Below, one piece after another: positions 1-5,651 of a DNA stretch of 5,651 bases (positions are counted from its first letter, which is position 1; every line of letters starts with the position of its first letter). The notes under the pieces are model-generated. The model searched no databases. It saw only the letters and a program-made list of their open reading frames with translations, and was not told the origin of the DNA. A program made the translations under genes and the position numbers. The stretch is from an uncultured Clostridia bacterium (GTDB lineage: Bacteria; Bacillota; Clostridia; Lachnospirales; Lachnospiraceae), in NCBI GenBank assembly GCA_947178045.1, contig CAMWWR010000143.1, positions 1 through 5,651 of the forward strand, read 5' to 3'.

Positions 1-88
1 CTTTTGTAGTGTCCCTGACTGTCGCTGCCAAACCCGGAAGCTCAAAATGTACAACCGAATTTGCAATGTCTGAAGCTTAAATCTGCAA

Positions 89-117
89 TTGTAATGCAAA
101 TTCATTTGCATTATACT
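89..117 (+). promoter_or_regulatory. Sigma-A-type promoter of the sugar-enzyme operon
   Basis: The -35 box TTGTAA (89-94, 4 of 6 consensus bases) and the -10 box TATACT (112-117, 5 of 6) are separated by exactly 17 nt. Transcription would start near 124, giving a leader of about 47 nt before the ATG at 171. The boxes and spacing are read directly from the sequence; promoter activity is inferred. It is the only well-formed promoter seen upstream of the first gene, and no second one of similar quality was seen before the second gene. Confidence 0.7.
92..113. promoter_or_regulatory. Perfect inverted repeat in the promoter spacer, probable operator
   Basis: TAATGCAAA (92-100) and TTTGCATTA (105-113) are perfect reverse complements separated by TTCA. 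The 22 bp element fills the spacer and touches both promoter boxes, so a dimeric protein bound here would block RNA polymerase. This is the classic position of a repressor site for a catabolic operon (LacI, GntR or DeoR-type regulators, for example). It lacks the central CG typical of LacI-family operators, so the regulator family is unknown. No regulator gene lies in the window. As RNA it would form only a weak A/T-rich stem, and it begins upstream of the expected transcript start, so a DNA-binding role is favoured. Confidence 0.6.
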
Positions 118-157
118 GGCTCCAGATGCAAAAAGCAATTACTTTATTGTCAGACAC

Positions 158-162
158 GGAGG
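158..162 (+). promoter_or_regulatory. Ribosome binding site fixing the start at 171
   Basis: GGAGG lies 8 nt before the ATG at 171. It decides between that start and an in-frame ATG at 126, which has no Shine-Dalgarno sequence and would sit about 2 nt from the predicted transcription start. The protein from 171 begins directly with the first beta strand of the barrel. Confidence 0.85.
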
Positions 163-170
163 ATTTTTCT

Positions 171-1001
171 ATGGATTTTAAGCTTTGTGCCTTTGCCGAC
201 GAGGCGGGCAGCAAACTATCGGAACAGATTGCCGCGCTGAAGGAAAACAATATCCCTTATCTTGAAATCCGCGGCGTAAACGGTGAAAACATCGCCGATC
301 TTTCAAAGGAAACGGCACGGGAAATCAAACGGCAGCTTGATGCACAGGGACTTCGCGTCTGGTCGCTCGGCTCCCCTTACGGAAAAATCAAAATTACGGA
401 GGATTTTGCGCCGCATCTGGAACAATTCAAGCGCGGCCTTGAGCTTGCGGATATTTTCGGCGCAAAGCATATTCGCCTGTTCAGCTTCTATGTTCCGGCA
501 AAGTGCAGCGAAGCGGAGAAGGATGAAATCATGGCGCGCCTTGCGGCATTCTGCAGTGCCGCAGCGGGCAGCGGAATTCTGCTCTGCCATGAAAACGAGA
601 AGGGCATTTACGGCGATACCGCCCTTCGCTGTGCCGAAATTCACCGGCAATTTCCGGAGATCAAAGCAGTTTTCGATCCTGCCAATTTTATTCAGTGCGG
701 GCAGGATACCCGGGAAGCATGGGAACTGCTCTCCCCTTATGTGGAATACCTGCATATCAAGGACGCACTCCCGGATGGCTCTGTTGTCCCGGCCGGAAAA
801 GGCGTCGGGAACCTCCCGTTCCTTCTGGCGAATTACCATGGTAAGGTGCTGACGGTCGAGCCGCATTTAACGATATTTTCCGGCCTGGAAAAGCTTGAGG
901 CAAACGCAGAAAATCAGGTCGGAGCATATTCCTATCCGTCCCCGCGCGCGGCGTTTGATGCGGCGGTGGCAGCACTCAGGGAGTGCCTTGGCGTTCTCTA
1001 A
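171..1001 (+). CDS. Sugar phosphate isomerase/epimerase, xylose-isomerase-like TIM barrel
   Basis: The product is a 276-residue soluble cytoplasmic protein with no signal peptide or membrane segment, a normal length for the AP-endonuclease-2/xylose-isomerase-like TIM-barrel family. The four metal ligands expected for this fold are visible in order: E141 in 'CHEN', D169 in 'VFDPANF', H195 in 'LHIKD' and E230 in 'TVEPH'. They match the Glu-Asp-His-Glu site of ketose 3-epimerases, where the two glutamates also act as acid/base catalysts on a divalent-metal-bound sugar. Family members include epimerases, isomerases, inosose dehydratase (IolE) and IolI, so the exact reaction and substrate are not determined. 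The start at 171 is chosen for its GGAGG site. The gene is followed after 74 bp by an oxidoreductase on the same strand, suggesting co-transcription and a shared sugar pathway controlled by the operator-promoter at 89-117. Confidence 0.88.
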   Translation: MDFKLCAFADEAGSKLSEQIAALKENNIPYLEIRGVNGENIADLSKETAREIKRQLDAQGLRVWSLGSPYGKIKITEDFAPHLEQFKRGLELADIFGAKHIRLFSFYVPAKCSEAEKDEIMARLAAFCSAAAGSGILLCHENEKGIYGDTALRCAEIHRQFPEIKAVFDPANFIQCGQDTREAWELLSPYVEYLHIKDALPDGSVVPAGKGVGNLPFLLANYHGKVLTVEPHLTIFSGLEKLEANAENQVGAYSYPSPRAAFDAAVAALRECLGVL

Positions 1002-1025
1002 GGAAGCCGCGGCGCACGGATGGAG

Positions 1026-1038
1026 GAAAACGGTTTTC
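1026..1038. promoter_or_regulatory. Short palindrome in the gap between the two sugar genes
   Basis: GAAAAC (1026-1031) and GTTTTC (1033-1038) are perfect arms around a single G. The shape, A-rich then CG then T-rich, resembles LacI/CcpA-family operators, but it differs from the catabolite-responsive element consensus at three positions. It could be a weak operator, a small RNA stem or chance. There is no U-tract after it, so it is not an intrinsic terminator. Confidence 0.25.
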
Positions 1039-1063
1039 AGACATAACCAGAAATCAGGAAGAG

Positions 1064-1069
1064 AAAGGA
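1064..1069 (+). promoter_or_regulatory. Ribosome binding site of the oxidoreductase gene
   Basis: AAAGGA ends 6 nt before the ATG at 1076, within a purine-rich run (1055-1070). It supports that ATG rather than the in-frame ATG at 983, which lies inside the previous gene and would add 31 residues not expected before a Rossmann fold. Confidence 0.75.
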
Positions 1070-1075
1070 ATTACC

Positions 1076-2191
1076 ATGAAAAAAATACGACTTGGAATCA
1101 TCGGAATGGGGAATATGGGAAACGGGCATTTACAAAATATCCTGGACGGCTGCTGCCCAAGTATTACGGTCACGGCATTTGCGGATACCAACCCGGAAAA
1201 GCTACAACAGGCTGCAAAGAAACTGCCTTCCGCAACCTGCTTTCCGGATACCGTCTCAATGCTTGAGAGCGGTCTGACGGACGCGGTTCTGATCGCGACG
1301 CCGCATTACGATCACCCCACCTGCGCGCTGGAATGCTTTCAGCGCGGCATCCATGTTATCACGGAAAAGCCTGCCGGTGTTTATCTCAGACAGGTGCGAG
1401 AAATGAACGAGGCGGCGCGCAGATCCGGTGTTGTCTTTGCCATTATGTTCAACCAGCGCACGAATCCGCTCTTTCTGCGCGCAAAGGAAATCGTACAAAG
1501 CGGGCTGCTCGGCGCGCCAAAACGATTTGTCTGGATCGTAACAAACTGGTACCGCACCCAGTCCTACTACGATTCGGGCGACTGGCGCGCGACCTGGGGC
1601 GGTGAGGGCGGCGGCGTTCTATTAAATCAGGCGCCGCACAACCTCGACCTCTGGCAGTGGATTTTCGGCATGCCGAAACGCATCCGCGCATTCTGCAGCT
1701 TCGGCAAATACCACAACATTGATGTGGAGGACGACGTTACCATTTACGGCGAATACGATAACGGTGCGACGGCCGTTTTTATTTCCACCACGGGCGAAGC
1801 GCCGGGTACGAACCGTCTGGAGATTTCCGGTGATCTTGGAAAGCTGGTTCTGGAAAATGGCACTCTGAGATGGTGGAAGCTCGAAACGCCGGAACGCGAA
1901 TTCTGTTTTTCGCGGCCGGAAGGCTTTTACGAGGCGCCGACCACCTGCGAGGAATACTCCGTCCCGGAGCCGGACGGACACCCGATTGTTTTGGAAAATT
2001 TTGCCGATTCAATTTTAAACGGCGCGGAACTGATTGCCAGAGGCGAGGAGGGCATCCGCTCTCTGTCCATCTCCAACGCCGCCTATCTCTCCTCATGGAC
2101 AGACGATTGGGTGGAGCTTCCGGGCGACGAGGCGCTGTTCGAAAAATACCTGGGCGAGCTCTGTGCAAAGGAAAGCCGTAAAAAAAAATAA
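1076..2191 (+). CDS. Gfo/Idh/MocA family NAD(P)-dependent sugar oxidoreductase
   Basis: The 371-residue product has the two-domain layout of this family and a typical length. The N-terminal Rossmann fold starts at once with 'LGIIGMGNMG' (glycines 10, 12 and 15 binding the dinucleotide). D37 ends the second strand, where an acidic residue usually favours NAD over NADP. The signature 'EKPAG' gives the catalytic Lys98. The C-terminal alpha/beta domain carries 'GGGVLLNQAPHNLDLWQW' with catalytic His188. The position four before it, often Asp (as in IolG), is Asn184. Members interconvert hydroxyl and keto groups on sugars, inositols or glycosides; the substrate here is unknown. There is no signal peptide, so it is cytoplasmic. 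It sits downstream of the TIM-barrel isomerase, probably in one transcript. The gene ends in a run of nine A (2180-2188) encoding three lysines just before the stop. Confidence 0.9.
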   Translation: MKKIRLGIIGMGNMGNGHLQNILDGCCPSITVTAFADTNPEKLQQAAKKLPSATCFPDTVSMLESGLTDAVLIATPHYDHPTCALECFQRGIHVITEKPAGVYLRQVREMNEAARRSGVVFAIMFNQRTNPLFLRAKEIVQSGLLGAPKRFVWIVTNWYRTQSYYDSGDWRATWGGEGGGVLLNQAPHNLDLWQWIFGMPKRIRAFCSFGKYHNIDVEDDVTIYGEYDNGATAVFISTTGEAPGTNRLEISGDLGKLVLENGTLRWWKLETPEREFCFSRPEGFYEAPTTCEEYSVPEPDGHPIVLENFADSILNGAELIARGEEGIRSLSISNAAYLSSWTDDWVELPGDEALFEKYLGELCAKESRKKK

Positions 2192-2230
2192 TATTGCCGC
2201 GGGCAGAACCGACGGAGTCGCTGCAGGCGC

Positions 2231-2273
2231 GTTGGCGGGTCAGATGGTAATTTACACCATCTGACCCGCCAAC
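2231..2273. terminator. Perfect 18 bp hairpin between convergent genes, likely bidirectional terminator
   Basis: The arms 2231-2248 and 2256-2273 are exact reverse complements over 18 bp, GC-rich, with the 7-nt loop AATTTAC. The hairpin begins 39 bp after the stop of the oxidoreductase and 21 bp after the stop of the convergent minus-strand gene, so it could end or protect both messages. Neither side has a proper U-tract; the plus side has only a loose T-rich stretch at 2284-2289. Intrinsic termination is therefore uncertain, and the element could instead be a 3'-end stabilising stem or a copy of a dispersed palindrome. Confidence 0.55.
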
Positions 2274-2294
2274 ACTCTGCGAATTTCTTCCCGC

Positions 2295-5200
2295 TTAAAA
2301 CGGCTCCACATAAAAATCCTTCACATAAACGCTGCCATTCTCATCCCAGTCGAACAGCAGGCATGCAAATCCGATTCCTCCGTATGCCGTCCGCGCCTGA
2401 AGATATTCCTTCGCAAGCAGATAATCCTTTCCGTCCCGCGTGACAATTTCAAAGCCCGTATAGCTGCGGCCGTTTCCGCCGTACGGTTCCTTTCCGTCCC
2501 GCCAGCCCGGCATCTCTTTATCCAGCATAGAGGCATAGTCCCATCGACTGTCCCCGCTCACCGTAAACAGCACTTCTCTCCCGTCCGCTTCCAGCACCGC
2601 GCGGCATGTTCTGGTCTTTTCTGTCTCATACACGGAAATACGGTAACCGCTTGTATTTTCCTCCGCATGCCAATTCTCATCCGCCGGGATTTTCAGCTCC
2701 ACGATCTGCCCGTCACGATACTGCAGCATCTGCCAGATAATGCATCCACCTCCGCCGCAGCCGCCGGTATCCCCGCCCAGCACCAGCTCGATCAAGCCGT
2801 CATGGTTGACGTCGCCCGCCACAACGGAGACGGCAATTATGCAATCATTGGTCACCTCCCTGCAGTAAAAGGCCTCCCCGTTCATGCTGCCCCAAAACAC
2901 CACGCCCGTACTCCTGTACCACCATACATGGTCATCCATCGTCTCGTGCTTATTCACGGCAAAAAAGCAGTCGGTAATCCCATTATTATCAAAATCGCCA
3001 ATGCAAACATCGGAAAACCTGTCGCCCTCCTCCAATACCATACCTTCCCGCTGAAACCGTGCATACCAGTCCGCAGCCTCCTGCTCACTGTAGCCCTGCT
3101 CCGTTACTTTCTGCTTCCAGCTTTCCCGGAATTCTTCCTCGATCACTTCCTGCGGCCGCGATGCCGCCGGCTCCTTCACCTGGGTATAAAACCTGTCGTA
3201 GGATTCTTCCATCTCTTCGAGCCACGCCCACTGTGTCAGCTCGGCATTCTCCCGTTCCTCCGGAGCCCCGAACCAGCCGATGCTCGCATACTCTTTCTGC
3301 CAGCCGTCAAACGCTCTGTCCCCGGCAGTTCGGTATTCCTCCTGATTCGTCACCCGGATGTCCTTCCATTCACCCGGCCGGTATGTGGTTGTCACATCCG
3401 CACCTGCGTTCTCGTATTCGGTCGCCATGGACGCCAGACACTGCTCCGTGAGATATCCGTTCTGCAGACTTAATGCCCACTGGCTCTCATAATAGCGCGC
3501 CGCACCGTCCTTGGTACCATCAATAAAAATATAGTTTCGCTGCCCGGTCTGTGGATTATAATACATTGGGACGCAAGGCGACATGGTCATGATATCCGCC
3601 TGGGAATCATATTCCTCTGAGAGCGTGCGCCCGCATGGAACCAGGGATTCGCCATCCTCCGACACCTCATAAATCCAGAAATATGTGTAAATGCCGGTGC
3701 CCTGACAGGCTTCCGCAATCAGCTCAAGCCGTCCGTTCCGGTCCAGATCGGTAACGGCATAGGCCACTTCCGGTGCAAGATAATCCCCCTTAAGCTCCCA
3801 GAGCTCCTTCTGGCTTAAAATCAGCCTCAGCTGCTTTGTTTCCGGGTTATCAAAATCCATGAACGGAGTGTACTCTATTTTCATATAGCGCGCTTCGTGC
3901 ACTTTGACAAACTCCTCCGCTTCCTCCTCTTCCATTATCCCCTGCAGCCTGCCATCCGCCGCGTCCGCTCCGGCCTCCACATGCCATGAAACAATTGTCC
4001 GAATAAGCGAAAGCTCTCCGTCCTGCAGAGTATAATAATCCCATTCACTGTCTGCCGCGCTCAAAGAACCTTCATTTGCAACGATAAAGCTGCCGTCCTC
4101 TTCCTCGCAGAGATAATAGCGGCTGCGCTCCCTGCCGGAAAAGACCTGTTTCGGTGCACCGTCTTTCAGCGTATACAGCTCAAAAATCTGCCGTTCCACA
4201 AACGGGTCACCTGCAATCGCTCCGATCAGAAGCTCCGCCTCCCCGTCGCCGTCCACATCCAGAAATGCGAAACCAACATTTTCCCGTGCATTTCCGTCAT
4301 AGCAGTACCTGGTAAGAATACTGAGACCTTCGTCTGTCAGCCGCTGCGGCTCCCATTCTTCCTTCAGTGCAATGCGGTACTGATTCAGTACCGATGCATA
4401 TCCGGCAGCAGGGTCCGGCTTTGTGCTTTCCGGGTCTGTGCCGCTCTGATTGCCCTGACCGTCCGGCGTGCCTGCGCCGCCCTGTCCGTCCTGATTATCC
4501 GGCATACCTGCGCTGTCCTGACCATCCTGACCGCCCGGCATGCCCGGGATGTCCTGTCCCGGCATACCGGCATTTTCATCATCCCTGCTGTCTTCTTTCG
4601 GCATATTTCCGCCCGGGTCATTGTTTGACGCTGCTGCCGCATTCCTTCCACCCGGATTCAGCCCGAGTCCGATGCCGACCGCCGCCACTGTCAACAGCAG
4701 CAGAATGGCAAGCCATTTTTTCGGTTTGCGGTAAGATAATACATTTTTCACTCTACTCTTCACCTCATTCCCACCAAACGCCGCAAGCAGACTGACCTCA
4801 TCCGCCTCCTGCGCCACCTGCAGCAGCGTACCAGAATATTCCTTCTTAATTCCCACTCCCAACAATTCCACCACCCGCTCGTCGCAGGACATTTCCATGT
4901 CCCGGCACATCTGCCGGAACGCCAGCCAGACAAGCGGATGGAACCAGTAAACGCTCACAAGAAACAGTGCCGCCGCCTTGATGAGCGGATCTCTCCGGCG
5001 GACATGCACCCGCTCATGGCAGAGCACATACTGCCTTGCCGGGCCTGACAGCCCCGGCGCCAGATAGATCACCGGGCGGAAAATGCCATCGACAAAGGAT
5101 GCCGAAATCTGTTCCGATTCGTACACCCGGTCCTCCACGCGCATTGCTCCGGCCAGTCTTTTCCGGAAACGCCGTATGGAGCGCGCCCATACAAGCCAGA

Positions 5201-5651
5201 AGGTCAGAACTCCAACCACCCATACTGCACAGAGCACGGACAGAACCTCGATCCGGCTGCCATCCCTTCCCGCGCCGTCTGTTATACCGGCATTTTCTCC
5301 TGTACCGACATCCCCGGCCTTATCCGCAGCATCCGGGCTACCCGTGCTGCCAGCCGGGCTGTTGCCGTCGTTCTTACCCGCATTGCCTGTACTATCCGCA
5401 CCGCCGATGCCACCCGGTTGATCCACGCCGTTGTTGCCGCCCGGCTTACCCTCTGTACCCGCACTGCCCGGTTTTCCCATGCTGCCCACTGTGCCCGCGG
5501 CTGCTCCGATTCCGGATATTTCCTTCTTACCCGAAGCATTTTCGGGCACATTCTCCGATCCGTTCCCCGGAGCTTTGTCCGGCGTGTCCCCCGACCGGTT
5601 CGGCGCTCCCTCCGGATTTTCTCCATCGCTTTCTCCCTGCTTTTCCGAACC
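2295..5651 (-). CDS. BlaR1/MecR1-like M56 metallopeptidase with large calcium-motif outer domain (5' partial)
   Basis: The frame is open to the right edge (1118 codons plus TAA at 2295-2297), so the N-terminus is missing. Residues below count the GTG at 5549 as 1; that codon is not a credible start because linker-like sequence continues for 34 codons upstream. Order: glycine-rich loop to about 98; membrane helix 100-122 followed by 'RSIRRFRKRL', placing the next part in the cytosol; M56 zinc site 'HERVH' (178-182) and 'EMSCDE' with E219, 41 residues after H178, the spacing known in BlaR1; hydrophobic helix 190-211; basic 'SYRKPKK' (272-278); last helix 279-297; low-complexity linker to about 382; then some 700 acidic outer residues with Asp-rich loops at 431, 601, 852, 913 and 1067. 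No penicillin-binding SxxK/KTG set was seen. In the family, an outer signal triggers cleavage of a BlaI-type repressor; that role and the ligand are inferred here. Confidence 0.87.
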   Translation of the reverse strand, partial: GSEKQGESDGENPEGAPNRSGDTPDKAPGNGSENVPENASGKKEISGIGAAAGTVGSMGKPGSAGTEGKPGGNNGVDQPGGIGGADSTGNAGKNDGNSPAGSTGSPDAADKAGDVGTGENAGITDGAGRDGSRIEVLSVLCAVWVVGVLTFWLVWARSIRRFRKRLAGAMRVEDRVYESEQISASFVDGIFRPVIYLAPGLSGPARQYVLCHERVHVRRRDPLIKAAALFLVSVYWFHPLVWLAFRQMCRDMEMSCDERVVELLGVGIKKEYSGTLLQVAQEADEVSLLAAFGGNEVKSRVKNVLSYRKPKKWLAILLLLTVAAVGIGLGLNPGGRNAAAASNNDPGGNMPKEDSRDDENAGMPGQDIPGMPGGQDGQDSAGMPDNQDGQGGAGTPDGQGNQSGTDPESTKPDPAAGYASVLNQYRIALKEEWEPQRLTDEGLSILTRYCYDGNARENVGFAFLDVDGDGEAELLIGAIAGDPFVERQIFELYTLKDGAPKQVFSGRERSRYYLCEEEDGSFIVANEGSLSAADSEWDYYTLQDGELSLIRTIVSWHVEAGADAADGRLQGIMEEEEAEEFVKVHEARYMKIEYTPFMDFDNPETKQLRLILSQKELWELKGDYLAPEVAYAVTDLDRNGRLELIAEACQGTGIYTYFWIYEVSEDGESLVPCGRTLSEEYDSQADIMTMSPCVPMYYNPQTGQRNYIFIDGTKDGAARYYESQWALSLQNGYLTEQCLASMATEYENAGADVTTTYRPGEWKDIRVTNQEEYRTAGDRAFDGWQKEYASIGWFGAPEERENAELTQWAWLEEMEESYDRFYTQVKEPAASRPQEVIEEEFRESWKQKVTEQGYSEQEAADWYARFQREGMVLEEGDRFSDVCIGDFDNNGITDCFFAVNKHETMDDHVWWYRSTGVVFWGSMNGEAFYCREVTNDCIIAVSVVAGDVNHDGLIELVLGGDTGGCGGGGCIIWQMLQYRDGQIVELKIPADENWHAEENTSGYRISVYETEKTRTCRAVLEADGREVLFTVSGDSRWDYASMLDKEMPGWRDGKEPYGGNGRSYTGFEIVTRDGKDYLLAKEYLQARTAYGGIGFACLLFDWDENGSVYVKDFYVEPF
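4437..4544 (-). repeat. Three 36 bp tandem repeats encoding a Gly/Gln/Asp/Pro linker
   Basis: The protein repeats a 12-residue unit three times (residues 336-347, 348-359, 360-371 of the M56 protein, counted from 5549). The units start GMPGGQDGQDSA, GMPDNQDGQGGA and GTPDGQGNQSGT, with a shorter related piece just before (328-335). At the DNA level the first two units are clearly similar and the third is more diverged. It forms a flexible, uncharged-to-acidic tether between the last membrane helix and the outer domain. Such repeats can change copy number by slippage without breaking the frame. Confidence 0.7.
5256..5651 (-). repeat. Low-complexity Gly/Asn/Asp/Pro-rich coding segment
   Basis: At least 132 codons up to the window edge encode glycine-rich, sequence-simple protein without a fold I recognise, including a short collagen-like stretch of G-X-Y triplets (GSM GKP GSA GTE GKP GGN, residues 22-39 counted from 5549). 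It directly precedes the membrane helix at 100-122. By the BlaR1 layout this is the extracytoplasmic loop between the second and third helices, here greatly enlarged. On the opposite strand it creates proline-rich shadow frames. Confidence 0.65.

Noticed and set aside
1..80. Possible tail of an upstream plus-strand gene (frame 3 open to TAA at 78-80)
   Set aside because: Only about 25 codons are visible with no recognisable motif; a divergent or absent gene is equally possible.
126..170. In-frame upstream ATG that would add 15 residues to the isomerase
   Set aside because: No Shine-Dalgarno sequence, almost at the predicted transcript start, and the GGAGG-served ATG at 171 begins the conserved fold.
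972..986. Small hairpin GCACTC-AGG-GAGTGC near the end of the isomerase gene
   Set aside because: Six pairs only, inside coding sequence, with no U-tract; most likely chance.
983..1075. Upstream ATG extending the oxidoreductase into the preceding gene
   Set aside because: The extra 31 residues precede a complete Rossmann start, and the ATG at 1076 has its own ribosome site.
2180..2264. Slippage on the run of nine A to extend the oxidoreductase in another frame
   Set aside because: The alternative tail (about 25 residues) reads through the hairpin and has no sign of conservation; the normal stop follows the run at once.
2667..3473. 268-codon plus-strand open frame
   Set aside because: Lies entirely antisense to the M56 gene, whose reading is supported by motifs; its translation shows no recognisable domain.
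4367..5421. Proline/cysteine-rich plus-strand frames opposite the glycine-rich linkers
   Set aside because: These arise from the reverse complement of Gly-rich codons and overlap the supported gene.
5547..5549. GTG as the start of the M56 protein
   Set aside because: The frame stays open to the window edge with the same linker-like composition, and the family requires membrane helices further upstream.

Overview
The window looks like chromosomal DNA from a Bacillota bacterium, most likely a gut clostridium of the Lachnospiraceae/Oscillospiraceae kind. This is inferred from three things: strong AGGAGG-like ribosome sites, mid-range GC with many GCG/GGC codons, and a BlaR1-type membrane metallopeptidase carrying a long acidic, 'DxDxDG'-rich extracytoplasmic part, a style common in those families. 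No genus can be named from sequence reading alone.

Layout: positions 1-170 are a promoter region with no convincing gene. It holds a good sigma-A-type promoter (TTGTAA, 17 nt, TATACT) whose spacer is almost filled by a perfect 9+9 bp inverted repeat, so the downstream genes are probably under repressor control. Two plus-strand genes follow, 74 bp apart with no obvious terminator between them: a TIM-barrel sugar isomerase/epimerase (171-1001) and a Gfo/Idh/MocA NAD(P)-dependent sugar oxidoreductase (1076-2191). Together they look like part of a carbohydrate or polyol catabolic operon in which one enzyme oxidises or reduces a sugar carbon and the other isomerises, epimerises or eliminates at a neighbouring position. 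The substrate cannot be read from sequence.

A 103 bp convergent intergenic region (2192-2294) contains a perfect 18 bp hairpin, probably a shared transcription end although it lacks a U-tract.

The rest (2295-5651, minus strand) is one very long open frame that runs off the right edge. It encodes a BlaR1/MecR1-like M56 zinc metallopeptidase (HEXXH plus a downstream glutamate) with a glycine-rich extracytoplasmic loop before the third predicted membrane helix. After the last helix comes a roughly 785-residue outer region with a short tandem-repeat linker and five Asp/Asn-rich calcium-loop-like motifs in place of a penicillin-binding sensor. This unusual signalling protein is the most interesting object in the window. 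Its N-terminus, and any BlaI-type repressor partner, lie beyond the edge.
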